A stretch of 64,000 nucleotides of DNA from Falsiroseomonas bella (GTDB lineage: Bacteria; Pseudomonadota; Alphaproteobacteria; Acetobacterales; Acetobacteraceae): positions 124,001 through 188,000 of the forward strand of contig NZ_QGNA01000006.1 of NCBI RefSeq assembly GCF_003173615.1. The letters run 5' to 3'. Shown one piece after another: positions 44,690 to 53,253 of this stretch (its first letter is position 1; each line of letters opens with the position of its first letter). Below the pieces are notes generated by a model. It was not told the origin of the DNA. It worked only from the letters and a program-made list of their open reading frames with translations, and did not search any database. The translations under genes were made by a program, and so were the position numbers.

Positions 44690-46537
44690 ATGGCATCGGA
44701 TGACATGCCTTATGACGGCCGATTCGCTGGTGATCCCGACCACGTTCTCCAACGCGTCTTCGGCCATGACGGCTTCCGTGGCAGGCAGGAGGAGGTGGTC
44801 CGGCACGTCGTGGCCGGCGGGTCGGGCCTCGTGCTCATGCCGACGGGGGGCGGCAAGTCGCTCTGCTACCAGGTGCCGGCGCTATGCCGGCCCGGTGTCG
44901 GCGTCGTCGTCTCGCCGCTGATCGCATTGATGGAGGACCAGGTCGCGGCGCTGCGCCAGCAGGGCGTCGCCGCGGCTGCGCTGCATTCGGACCTTCCTGA
45001 GGGCGAGGCGCGCCGGATCCTCGGCGACCTTCATGAGGGCGCCTTGAAGCTGCTCTACGTCTCGCCTGAGCGCCTGACGCTTGAAGGCATGCTGTCGCGC
45101 CTCGACATGCTGCCGATCGCCATGTTCGCCGTGGACGAGGCGCATTGCGTCTCCCAGTGGGGTCATCACTTCCGGCCCGAGTACCGAGGGCTCGGTGTGC
45201 TGTCGGCGCGCTTTCCCCGCACGCCACGCCTCGCGCTCACCGCCACCGCGGATCCGCGCACCGTCGAGGACATCCGTGCGCAGCTTGGCCTTGCCGAAGA
45301 CCCGGTGTTCCGCGGCGGCTTCGATCGACCCAACATCCGGATCGAGGCACGCCCGCGGGAGCAGGAGCGGGCGCAACTCCGCACCTTGCTCCGCGAGACG
45401 GCCGGCCAGGCCGGTGCCGGAATCGTCTATTGCGGCAGCCGGGCGCGTACCGAACAGACCGCTGAGTGGTTGCGCGCGGATGGCCAGGATGCGCTGGCCT
45501 TCCACGCGGGCATGGATGCCGGCGCCAAGCGGGACGCCCACCGCCGCTTCTCGCGTGGCGACTCCGTGATCATGTGCGCCACCATCGCCTTCGGGATGGG
45601 AATCGACCGTCCTGACGTGCGCTGGGTGGTTCATCTGGACCTCCCCCGGAGCCCGGAGAGCTGGTACCAGGAGATCGGGCGCGCGGGCCGCGACGGCCTG
45701 CCCGCGCGCGCCTTGCTGCTCTACGGGGCCGGCGACATCGCGTTGGCGCGTCACCGGGTGGAGGAGAGTCCGGCCGCCCCGGAGCAGAAGCGGATCGAGC
45801 GTCAGCGGCTGGAGGCGATGGTGGCCATCGCCGAGGCGGCAACCTGCCGGCGCGCCCTGCTGCTGCGCTGCTTCGGCGAGGAACCACCGTCGGACGCGAA
45901 CGGCGTCGCGGTTCCATGTGGCAATTGCGACGTCTGCCTCGCTCCGCCGAGCCTTTTCGATGGAACGGTCGCCGCGCAGAAGCTGCTGTCGGCTGTGCTG
46001 CGCACCGGCCGCCGATTCGGCGTGGCGCATGTCGTGGACGTCCTGCGCGGCCGTCTGACCGAGAAGGTGGCGCAATTCGCGCATGACCGGCTGCCGACCT
46101 TCGGGGTCGGGAAAGATCTCTCCGATGCCGCCTGGCGTGGCGTCGCCCGCCAGCTCGTCGCGCACGGAGCGCTGGACGTGGCCGTGGAGAACCATGGCGA
46201 ATTGGTACCGACCGAAGCGGCCCGTCCGATCCTGCGCGGGGAGCAGAAGATCATGCTGCGCGCTGAGATCGCCCGGCCGACCGGCCCGCAAAGATCCGAC
46301 CGCGTGGGCGTGCCGGCGTCGGGTGACCCGCTTTTCGAGAGGCTGCGCGACTGGCGGCGCGCGGAGGCGCAGGCCCAGTCCGTGCCGGCCTATGTCATCT
46401 TCCAGGACAGGACTCTGGCCGAGATTGCGGCCGCGCGACCGCGAAGCCTCGACCAGCTCGGCGCCATTCCGGGCGTCGGGCGAACCAAGCTCGAGCGCTA
46501 CGGTGCTGCCGTGCTCGGGCTGCTGACCGAGCAGTGA
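44690..46537 (+). CDS. recQ: ATP-dependent DNA helicase RecQ
   Basis: A 615-residue 3'-5' helicase. The Q-motif FRGRQ is at 29-33, Walker A PTGGGKS at 51-57 and DEAH at 149-152. After helicase lobe 2 come the zinc-site cysteines (PCGNCDVC), a winged helix, and a C-terminal HRDC domain (RSLDQLGAIPGVGRTKL). The aromatic-rich loop reads SQWGHHFRPEY: His160 replaces the aspartate found in most RecQ proteins (GHDFRPEY). Length is normal for RecQ. It acts in recombination and replication-fork repair. Confidence 0.93.
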   Translation: MASDDMPYDGRFAGDPDHVLQRVFGHDGFRGRQEEVVRHVVAGGSGLVLMPTGGGKSLCYQVPALCRPGVGVVVSPLIALMEDQVAALRQQGVAAAALHSDLPEGEARRILGDLHEGALKLLYVSPERLTLEGMLSRLDMLPIAMFAVDEAHCVSQWGHHFRPEYRGLGVLSARFPRTPRLALTATADPRTVEDIRAQLGLAEDPVFRGGFDRPNIRIEARPREQERAQLRTLLRETAGQAGAGIVYCGSRARTEQTAEWLRADGQDALAFHAGMDAGAKRDAHRRFSRGDSVIMCATIAFGMGIDRPDVRWVVHLDLPRSPESWYQEIGRAGRDGLPARALLLYGAGDIALARHRVEESPAAPEQKRIERQRLEAMVAIAEAATCRRALLLRCFGEEPPSDANGVAVPCGNCDVCLAPPSLFDGTVAAQKLLSAVLRTGRRFGVAHVVDVLRGRLTEKVAQFAHDRLPTFGVGKDLSDAAWRGVARQLVAHGALDVAVENHGELVPTEAARPILRGEQKIMLRAEIARPTGPQRSDRVGVPASGDPLFERLRDWRRAEAQAQSVPAYVIFQDRTLAEIAAARPRSLDQLGAIPGVGRTKLERYGAAVLGLLTEQ

Positions 46538-46628
46538 AATATCAACCTAAAGTAGAATATCTCGTTCAGAACAACAACCTATTTGGATCAGACCCTGGTC
46601 GCGCCCGATTTCCGAGCCAGAGCGCTCG

Positions 46629-47591
46629 TCAGCGTTCACCGTCAAGGAAGCTCACCAGCGCGGCCAGCGCCTCCTGCGGGCGCTCTTCCATCGGCACGTG
46701 ACCGATCCCTGGGAGGACCACGGTGCGGCTGTCCGGCAAATCGCGCGCGTAGTCGGCCGCATGTGCGGCAGGCACCATGCGGTCCTGTTCCCCCCACAGC
46801 AGCAACACCGGCACGGCGATGCGGTGCAGGAAGGGCTCAGGCCGCTCCAGGATGGCTGTTCGGACGCGGTCGAGGATCGCTGTTCGGACGCCGGGCGCCA
46901 ACAGCATATCGCGGTAGCGCTGCAGGACGTCCTCGCGCAGAGCCGCGGGATCGGCGTAAGCCGCCGCCAGCCCTGGCCGCAGCAGCGGCATCGGAAGCGT
47001 GTAGGGCAGGAGCCGCATGGCGAGCGGCAGTTCGGCCGCCTCGCCGTAGGGCCGGCCCTCGCTTGCGAAGCCGTCGGGCGCCATCAGGACCAGGCGGCGG
47101 ACCCGTTCCGGCCTCTCCGCCGCGAAGCGCCAAGCAATGCGCCCGCCCATTGAACTCCCGATCACATCCGCCTGGGCGAGCCCGAGGCGATCCAGGAGCG
47201 CCGTGAGGATCACAACCGCACGGGCGTCGGAGTAGTCCGCACTCGGATCCGGGCCAGTGAGGCCGAAGCCGGGGAGGTCCAGCCGAACGACGCGGCGCGA
47301 GTCCTGAAGGTGGCCGGCCCAGTCCTCCCAGGTGTGCAGCGACGACCCGAAGCCGTGCAGCAACAGCACCGCGGTTCGGCTCTGGCCGCCATCCGATGGT
47401 GCATCGGCTCGCGGACCCGTGTCGCGCAGATGCAGCCGGACGCCTTCGACCTCGACGAAGCGGCTCGGCGGGGAGGCATAGCGGGATTCCAGCCCGGCGC
47501 GCGGCAGATCGGGCGTCCACGCCCAGGCGCAGACTCCAGCCGCTACGGCCAGAAGCGCGATGATGATGTAGCGGGCGACGCGACGCACCAT
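46629..47591 (-). CDS. alpha/beta fold hydrolase, membrane-anchored
   Basis: A 320-residue hydrolase with an N-terminal hydrophobic segment (YIIIALLAVAAGVCAWAW) that probably anchors it in the inner membrane. LLLHGFGSSLHTWEDW, the elbow GSSMGG and a late GHVPMEERP histidine give the catalytic set. Near residue 235 it has a short tandem repeat (VRTAILDRVRTAILERP). It ends just before and is transcribed together with the SbmA/YddA-like ABC protein (stop 47592), with no gap. The substrate is unknown. Confidence 0.8.
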   Translation of the reverse strand: MVRRVARYIIIALLAVAAGVCAWAWTPDLPRAGLESRYASPPSRFVEVEGVRLHLRDTGPRADAPSDGGQSRTAVLLLHGFGSSLHTWEDWAGHLQDSRRVVRLDLPGFGLTGPDPSADYSDARAVVILTALLDRLGLAQADVIGSSMGGRIAWRFAAERPERVRRLVLMAPDGFASEGRPYGEAAELPLAMRLLPYTLPMPLLRPGLAAAYADPAALREDVLQRYRDMLLAPGVRTAILDRVRTAILERPEPFLHRIAVPVLLLWGEQDRMVPAAHAADYARDLPDSRTVVLPGIGHVPMEERPQEALAALVSFLDGER

Positions 47592-49322
47592 TCAGATGGT
47601 CACCGGGCTCAGCCTGCCTTCGGCCATGTTCAGCCGACGACCATGGAACTTTGCGACGCCCGGACGATGCGCGATGGACAGGATGGCGGTACCGGGCAAT
47701 CGGTCCTGGACGAGCCGGTACATCGCTTCCTCCGCAGCCGGGTCGAGGCTCGCCGTCGCCTCGTCGAGGAAGAGGAAAGCGGGCCGCACCAACAGGACGC
47801 GGGCGAAGGCCAGGCGTTGCTGCTCCCCGCCCGAAAGCCGGCGGTCCCAGGCATCCTCCTCGTCCAGGCGATCCGCCAGATGCCCGAGGCTCACCGCGGA
47901 CAGGGCCTCGCGGACCGACTGCTCCGGCACCGCGGCGGCATCGAGCGGGTAGCAGACGGCGCGGCGCAGCGAACCAAGGGGCAGGTAAGGGCGCTGCGGC
48001 AGGAAAAGAGCGCGCGCGCCATCGGGCACGGCAACCTGGCCGCGTCCGAAGGGCCAGATCCCGGCGATCGCACGGAACAGGGTGGACTTGCCACTGCCGG
48101 ATGCGCCGGTGACAAGCACGGCCTCCGCCCGGTCCAGGCGCAGGGTGGCGTCCTGCAGCAGTGTGCGCCCGTCGGGCAGGGTCAGCGTGACGCCCTCCAC
48201 GACCACCGCGTCTTCTTCGCTGCGCCGGGTCACGACCCCCTGTTCCGCGTGGCGCGCCGCCATGATGGCACGCTGGAAGCCGGTCAGCCGATCCACCGTG
48301 GCACGCCATTCGGTGAGCCGTGCATAGTTGTCCACGAACCATGAGAGCGCCCCCTGCACCTGCCCGAAGGCGCTCGAGGTCTGGATCAGCCCGCCCAGCG
48401 GAATGCGGCCGGAAAAATAGGCCGGGGCCGCGACGATGATCGGGAAGATGCTGGCAACCTGGGTGAAGCCGGCGGTGAAGAAGGTCAGACGCTTGGTGGC
48501 CAGCATGATCGCCCACCAGTTCTCCATCAGCGCCCGGAAGCGCGTGGTGAGCCCGCGCTGCTCGTCGGCTTCCCCGCCGTAGAGGGCGACGCCCTCGACG
48601 TTGTCGCGCACGCGGACCAGCGCGTAGCGGAAATCGGCTTCGACGCGCTGCTGGAGGAAATTCAGCCGGATCAGCGGCCGGCCGATCATATGCGCGAGCC
48701 AGGTGCCGAGCAGAGAGTACAGGATCGCCACCCAGACCATGTAGCCAGGGATGGAGATGCCCAGCACCTCGAGCGGGCCGCTCAGCGACCACAGCACGAA
48801 GATGAAGGAGAACAGCGTGACCACGCTGTTCATCAGCCCGAGCCCGAGCGCGAGCGTGTCGTCCACGAAGAGTCGGATGTCGTCGGCGATGCGCTGGTCG
48901 GGATTGTCCGTCACCGGATCGGTCAGCGCGATACGGTAATAGGCGCGGTCGGCGAGCCAGTCCGCCAGGTAGCGTTCCGTCAGCCAGCGCCGCCAGCGGA
49001 TCTGCAGCGCCTGCCGCAGGTACAGCTGGTAGACCGCGATCAGGATGTAGGCCGCGGCAACGACGCAGAAGCCCGGAAACCACGTGCCGTCCGCCTCGCC
49101 ACCCAGCAGCAGCAACGACCAGAAGGTCGCGGCGTCCTTCTGCTCCAGCGCGTTGTAGAAGGCGCGCTGCCAGTAGGTCAGCACGACGGTCATGCCGACC
49201 AGCGACAGGTTGAGGATGACCACGGCCGCCAGGAGGGCGAGCCCGCGCCCGCGCTCGGAACTCGTCCAGTAGGGGCGGGTCAGTGCCCATGCATCAGCAA
49301 GGAAGGAACCGACGCGACGCAT
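47592..49322 (-). CDS. SbmA/YddA-type ABC transporter (fused permease and ATPase)
   Basis: A 576-residue protein with an SbmA/BacA-like membrane half (about 1-340; QRAFYNALEQKD and DNPDQRIADDIRLFVDD are family blocks) and an ATPase half. Walker A is GASGSGKST, the signature is LSGGEQQR and Walker B is FLFLDEATASLD. Relatives (YddA, Rv1819c) import peptides, vitamin B12 or other bulky compounds. Its stop touches the hydrolase start (47591/47592), so the two are co-transcribed. Confidence 0.87.
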   Translation of the reverse strand: MRRVGSFLADAWALTRPYWTSSERGRGLALLAAVVILNLSLVGMTVVLTYWQRAFYNALEQKDAATFWSLLLLGGEADGTWFPGFCVVAAAYILIAVYQLYLRQALQIRWRRWLTERYLADWLADRAYYRIALTDPVTDNPDQRIADDIRLFVDDTLALGLGLMNSVVTLFSFIFVLWSLSGPLEVLGISIPGYMVWVAILYSLLGTWLAHMIGRPLIRLNFLQQRVEADFRYALVRVRDNVEGVALYGGEADEQRGLTTRFRALMENWWAIMLATKRLTFFTAGFTQVASIFPIIVAAPAYFSGRIPLGGLIQTSSAFGQVQGALSWFVDNYARLTEWRATVDRLTGFQRAIMAARHAEQGVVTRRSEEDAVVVEGVTLTLPDGRTLLQDATLRLDRAEAVLVTGASGSGKSTLFRAIAGIWPFGRGQVAVPDGARALFLPQRPYLPLGSLRRAVCYPLDAAAVPEQSVREALSAVSLGHLADRLDEEDAWDRRLSGGEQQRLAFARVLLVRPAFLFLDEATASLDPAAEEAMYRLVQDRLPGTAILSIAHRPGVAKFHGRRLNMAEGRLSPVTI

Positions 49323-49353
49323 GGCACGGTCTCCGATTGGGGCGACGCCGCGG

Positions 49354-49800
49354 CTACTTCGCCGTCGCGACAGCGCGCTCGAAGGCGGCGCGCCATGCGG
49401 CCAAGCGACGCGCGTTGACGCCGAAGTCCGAATAGCCCGTCAGGCTGCGCGAGTAGAGGAACAGGCCGGTCCCGCCCGGCAGCGGGCGGACCTCGGCGTT
49501 CACCAGGTCCGGGAAGTTGGCGAGCCGACTGCGCTCGACCCACTGCGCCTGACGCCGCTCGGGCCACTCGGCCGTCAGCCAGACCCGGTCCATGCCGTCG
49601 CCCAGCCTGCGCAGCAGGGCCCACGCGGTCTCCGGGGCGAGGTTGAACACCGGAATCTCGACGTGCCGCTCGCTCGTCGTCCCGGGTGGCGCGGCAAGCG
49701 CCGCATTGGGCGACGTGGGCAGGCGGAGCGTCGCGAAATCCACCGGAGCGGCGGGCGGCAGCCCGGCGGTGCCGCGACCAAGCAGAAGCTGGAGCATCAC
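49354..49800 (-). CDS. DUF1499 family protein
   Basis: A 148-residue protein with the DUF1499 pattern: an early hydrophobic stretch, VWLTAEWPERRQAQWVERSRL in the middle and YSRSLTGYSDFGVNARRLAAW at the end. The function of the family is unknown. It lies upstream of the SbmA/YddA-type gene, 31 bases apart, and may be part of the same transcript. Starts at 49800 or one codon later are both possible. Confidence 0.8.
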   Translation of the reverse strand: MMLQLLLGRGTAGLPPAAPVDFATLRLPTSPNAALAAPPGTTSERHVEIPVFNLAPETAWALLRRLGDGMDRVWLTAEWPERRQAQWVERSRLANFPDLVNAEVRPLPGGTGLFLYSRSLTGYSDFGVNARRLAAWRAAFERAVATAK

Positions 49801-49810
49801 AGATCCTTCG

Positions 49811-50092
49811 TCACCGCGATCGGATGCGCAGGCGGATCACGCCGCGGATCTCCTCGCCCGGGTCGACAGGTTTTCCCTTGCGCAGCACCTCGATCCGGCC
49901 CTGCCGTGCCAGCTCGACCGCAGCCAGGCGCACCTTGCCGAGCAGCGGCCGCCACGCGGATTCCTCCGGCGCCAGCGACCGCGCCACGTCGCTGGGGCAG
50001 ATGGACTTCGCCGGCCCGCGCTGTTCCGTGAGCCGCAGGATCTCTGCGGCGATCTCATCCTGGCCGATCGTCGACGGTCCGGTCGGGCTCAT
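49811..50092 (-). CDS. DUF3253 family protein
   Basis: A 93-residue protein with the DUF3253 pattern RGPAKSICPSDVAR, then a W and RKGKPVDP near the C-terminus. It looks like a small winged-helix-type domain; its role is unknown. The start ATG (50092) overlaps the stop of the flavin-binding protein gene by four bases, so the two are translated together. Confidence 0.8.
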   Translation of the reverse strand: MSPTGPSTIGQDEIAAEILRLTEQRGPAKSICPSDVARSLAPEESAWRPLLGKVRLAAVELARQGRIEVLRKGKPVDPGEEIRGVIRLRIRSR

Positions 50093-50661
50093 GGCACGAG
50101 CCAGGCAGCATCCGGCGCTCCGTCCGCTGGCCAGGAGAAGCCTGCGCGGCGGTGCCCCGAGGCGGCGAGTTCCAGGAAGTCCAGCCGGTCGAACCGGATG
50201 AGGATGACGCGGAAGTGCGGCCAGCCTGCCGCCGAATCCGCCGGCGCCGGCGGTGGGGCAGGGACGGGAACCCCCGGGCCTGGCTCGACGGCGTAGCACT
50301 TCCGCGATGCCTCCCGGCTGGCGCGCCAGGCAGCCTCGGCAACCGCATCGGCATCATGGATCCGCGCAACGCCGGCCACGCGAAGCTGCAGCGCCGCACC
50401 GGCATCGTAGAAGTGCAGCGCGCAGCGCGGCTCATGCCGCAGCGACGCCACCTTGCGCGACCTTGCATCGCTGTGCAGGCGGATGGCGCGCTGCTGCGGG
50501 TCGAAACCGCGGAGCACCAGGGTTCGCACCTCGGGGCTGCCGTCGGGAGCGACGGTCGCCAGCGCCGGAGTGTGGAAGGGCGAGCGCCGGTCCGCGACGC
50601 CGCGGGCCAGCCGGCGAAACGCTTCCGCCAGGCAGTTCGCCAGCGCCTCCGGCTCCGTCAT
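50089..50661 (-). CDS. pyridoxamine 5'-phosphate oxidase-like flavin-binding protein
   Basis: A 190-residue split-barrel FMN-binding protein. ATVAPDGSPEVRTLVLRGF and LHSDARSRKVASLRHEPR are the flavin-binding blocks of PNPOx-like proteins (Alr4036 type). The C-terminal PNPOx dimerisation domain is not fully formed, so it need not be a true vitamin B6 enzyme. It overlaps the genes on both sides by four bases in the minus-strand unit 51650-49811. Confidence 0.82.
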   Translation of the reverse strand: MTEPEALANCLAEAFRRLARGVADRRSPFHTPALATVAPDGSPEVRTLVLRGFDPQQRAIRLHSDARSRKVASLRHEPRCALHFYDAGAALQLRVAGVARIHDADAVAEAAWRASREASRKCYAVEPGPGVPVPAPPPAPADSAAGWPHFRVILIRFDRLDFLELAASGHRRAGFSWPADGAPDAAWLVP

Positions 50662-51650
50662 CCGCCAGCCGTTCCGGGAGCGCCGGCCAGCAGCGCGGCC
50701 ATCGCTGCCCCGCTATCCACGGCGGCTTCCGCGCGGGGCGCGATGCACCAGTCGCCGGCCGCGCCGAGGGACAGCGCCGGATCCCAGAGGCATGGCGCGC
50801 CGAGCGGCGTCTCCACGAGGGCGTAGCGCCAGCGATGCGCGGCCGCGTGAACCGGCTGCGGCACGTCCCCGCCGGCCAGGGCGGCAAAGGCCTCCAGCAG
50901 CCGCGCTGCGGCTTCCGGCGCCGCCAGTTCGAGATGCGTGCGGGACCAGTCGGGACCGGCCTGCACCACCCAGCACTCATGCTCCGCATTGCGCCCTGGC
51001 TTGGAACTGTCCCGTGCCGCCCATCCGATCGGGCCGCCGGCCATGCGCATCGTGTCCGGCAGGGCCAGCCGAGAGGGGAAGGCGGCCATCAGGGTCCAGC
51101 ACGGGGCCATCACGACCTGCTCCAGGACGGCGGCGAGATGCGGCGCCGGGTCCGAGAGCAGCTTGGCCGCCTGTGGCGCGGGCATCGCAAGCACGACGGC
51201 ATCGAACGGGCCGTCCTCGGCCACGCTGCCGGCCGAGACGTGGCCGCGCTGCACGGCGGCGGCCGGGGCATGCCGCACGCGCCATGCGCCCGGCTCACCC
51301 AGCAACGCGACGATCTCGCGCGCCACGGTCAGATCGAGACCCTGCGCCAAAGCCCGCGGAATGGCAGACATCCGCGGCACGCCCACCCGACGCGCCTCGT
51401 CGGGCCACGGCTTCGCATGAGTGGCCTCGAGCGTCGCCCGGAACAGGCTGCCACGTGCCGTGAGGAACTGCGCCCCGTGGTCGAAATCGAAGCTTCTGCC
51501 GTCGAGCTCGACCCGCCTTGTGGCCATCCGCCCCCCGGCGGCGCGCCCCTTGTCGAGGAGGCGCGCCGAAACGCCGTGCGCGGCCAGTGTCTTGGCGCAG
51601 GCGAGGCCGGCCAGCCCGGCCCCGACGATCGCTACCGAATGGATTGGCAT
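50658..51650 (-). CDS. FAD-dependent amine oxidase/renalase-like protein
   Basis: A 330-residue flavoprotein. The N-terminus has VAIVGAGLAGLACAKTL and GRAAGGRMATRR, the dinucleotide-binding and GG doublet of FAD amine oxidases; FDFDHGAQFLTAR is typical of bacterial renalases. Renalases oxidise wrongly reduced NAD(P)H isomers. The ATG at 51650 is chosen since the fold begins three residues later; a longer frame from 51758 has no homology-like sequence. Its stop overlaps the flavin-binding protein start. Confidence 0.83.
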   Translation of the reverse strand: MPIHSVAIVGAGLAGLACAKTLAAHGVSARLLDKGRAAGGRMATRRVELDGRSFDFDHGAQFLTARGSLFRATLEATHAKPWPDEARRVGVPRMSAIPRALAQGLDLTVAREIVALLGEPGAWRVRHAPAAAVQRGHVSAGSVAEDGPFDAVVLAMPAPQAAKLLSDPAPHLAAVLEQVVMAPCWTLMAAFPSRLALPDTMRMAGGPIGWAARDSSKPGRNAEHECWVVQAGPDWSRTHLELAAPEAAARLLEAFAALAGGDVPQPVHAAAHRWRYALVETPLGAPCLWDPALSLGAAGDWCIAPRAEAAVDSGAAMAALLAGAPGTAGG

Positions 51651-51764
51651 GGGCGAAATATGGCGCCTCGGATCGCTCGCGGGAAGCGCCTCGCGCTGTC
51701 CATCCCAGGCGCCGATGTCCTTCCGCCGGCGGCCACGGCCGCGGGCGTTCGGCGGCACCCCAGG

Positions 51765-52478
51765 TCATACCGTCAGCCAGGCTTCACGGACCTGCTCGTC
51801 TGCCTCCAACGCCTCCATCGCGCCCTGGTAACGAATGCTGCCACGCTCGATCACATAGGCTCGGTCGGCCACGGCCGCGGCGAAATCGAGGTTCTGCTCG
51901 GAGAGCAGCACGGCGATACCTTCCTGCTTCATGCGCAGCACGGCTTCGGCCATCTGTTCCACGATCACCGGCGCGAGCCCCTCGGATGGTTCGTCCAGAA
52001 GCACCGCCTCGGGGTTGCCCATCAGGGTGCGGGCGATGGTCAGCATCTGCTGCTCGCCGCCGGACATGGCCGCGGCCCGGCGTCCGCGCATCTCGGCCAG
52101 GTTCGGAAAGATCTCGAACAGGCGGTCCGGGGTCCAGGCGCCCTGCCCCTGACGCGCGGCGCGACGGCCGACTTCGAGGTTCTCGTAGACGGTCAGGTCG
52201 GTGAAGATGCGTCGCTCCTCCGGCACGTAGCCCAGGCCGAGCCGTGCAATGCGGAACGGCGCGAGGCCCGTCAGATCCCGGCCCGCGAAGCGCACCCGCC
52301 CGCCGCGTGGCGGAAGCAGGCCCATGATGGCCTTCAGCGTAGTGGACTTGCCGGCTCCGTTGCGCCCCATCAGCGCCGCGACCTCGCCGCGCCGCAGCGC
52401 CAGCGTCACGCCGAACAGCACTTCGGCCGGGCCGTAGCCGGCCTTCAGGTCCTCCACCTCCAGCACGGCGTCAGCCAT
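51765..52478 (-). CDS. livF: branched-chain amino acid-type ABC transporter ATP-binding protein LivF
   Basis: A 237-residue ATPase. Walker A is GRNGAGKST, the signature is MSGGEQQ and Walker B is AVLLDEPSEGLAP; GYVPEERRIFTDLTV is a LivF mark. It is the last gene of the Liv-type operon and overlaps livG by eight bases. The ligand may be an amino acid, amide or aromatic compound. Confidence 0.9.
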   Translation of the reverse strand: MADAVLEVEDLKAGYGPAEVLFGVTLALRRGEVAALMGRNGAGKSTTLKAIMGLLPPRGGRVRFAGRDLTGLAPFRIARLGLGYVPEERRIFTDLTVYENLEVGRRAARQGQGAWTPDRLFEIFPNLAEMRGRRAAAMSGGEQQMLTIARTLMGNPEAVLLDEPSEGLAPVIVEQMAEAVLRMKQEGIAVLLSEQNLDFAAAVADRAYVIERGSIRYQGAMEALEADEQVREAWLTV

Positions 52479-53253
52479 GCGTTGCTTTCCGCGCGCGCAG
52501 CGCCGCGCGATGCCCGGTGGTGCCGAGATAGACGCGCTTCACCTGCTCGTCCGCGCGAACCTCCTCCGGCGTGCCGGCGGCGATGATCTCGCCGCGGACG
52601 AGGACCAGGATGCGGTCGGCATGGGCGAAGACCGCGTCCATGTCGTGCTCCGTGAAGAGCACGCCGATGCTCCGCTCGCGTGCGATGCTCGCGGTGAGCT
52701 GCATCAGCCCGGCGCGCTCTCGTGGCGCCATCCCGGCGGTGGGCTCGTCCATCAGCAGCAGCCGCGGCGATGCGGCGAGCGCGACAGCCAGCTCCACGCG
52801 CTTGACGTCGCCATAGGCGAGTTCGCCGATCGGGCGGTCTGCCTCGGATCGCATCCCGACGCGGTCCAGCAAGGCCAGGGCCCCGTCGCGGTAGAGCGCG
52901 TCCGCCTGGGCGAAAAGGTCGCGCGTGCGGCCTGCCCGGGCGATCAGCGCCATCTGAACATTCTGCGCCACGGACATGGACAGGAAGGTCTGCGCCACCT
53001 GGAAGGTACGACCGACGCCAAGGCGGCAGACCGCGCGCGGGGGCCGGCCCGTGATCTCCGCCCCCTCCAGAACCACCCGCCCGGAATCGGGACGCAATTG
53101 GCCGCCGACCATGTTGAAGGTGGTGGACTTGCCGGCGCCATTCGGGCCAATGATCGCGAGCATCTCGCCCGGCCCGAGATCGAACGAGACATCGCGCGCC
53201 GCGACGACGCCGCCGAACCGCTTGCTGAGGCCCTCGACGCGGAGCAGCGTCAT
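52471..53253 (-). CDS. livG: branched-chain amino acid-type ABC transporter ATP-binding protein LivG
   Basis: A 260-residue ATPase. Walker A is GPNGAGKST, the signature is LAYGDVKRVE (a LivG form of LSGGQ) and Walker B is LLLMDEPTAGMAP. It starts at an ATG that overlaps the permease stop by four bases and ends overlapping livF. A long C-terminal tail ends in RARKATHG. Confidence 0.9.
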   Translation of the reverse strand: MTLLRVEGLSKRFGGVVAARDVSFDLGPGEMLAIIGPNGAGKSTTFNMVGGQLRPDSGRVVLEGAEITGRPPRAVCRLGVGRTFQVAQTFLSMSVAQNVQMALIARAGRTRDLFAQADALYRDGALALLDRVGMRSEADRPIGELAYGDVKRVELAVALAASPRLLLMDEPTAGMAPRERAGLMQLTASIARERSIGVLFTEHDMDAVFAHADRILVLVRGEIIAAGTPEEVRADEQVKRVYLGTTGHRAALRARKATHG

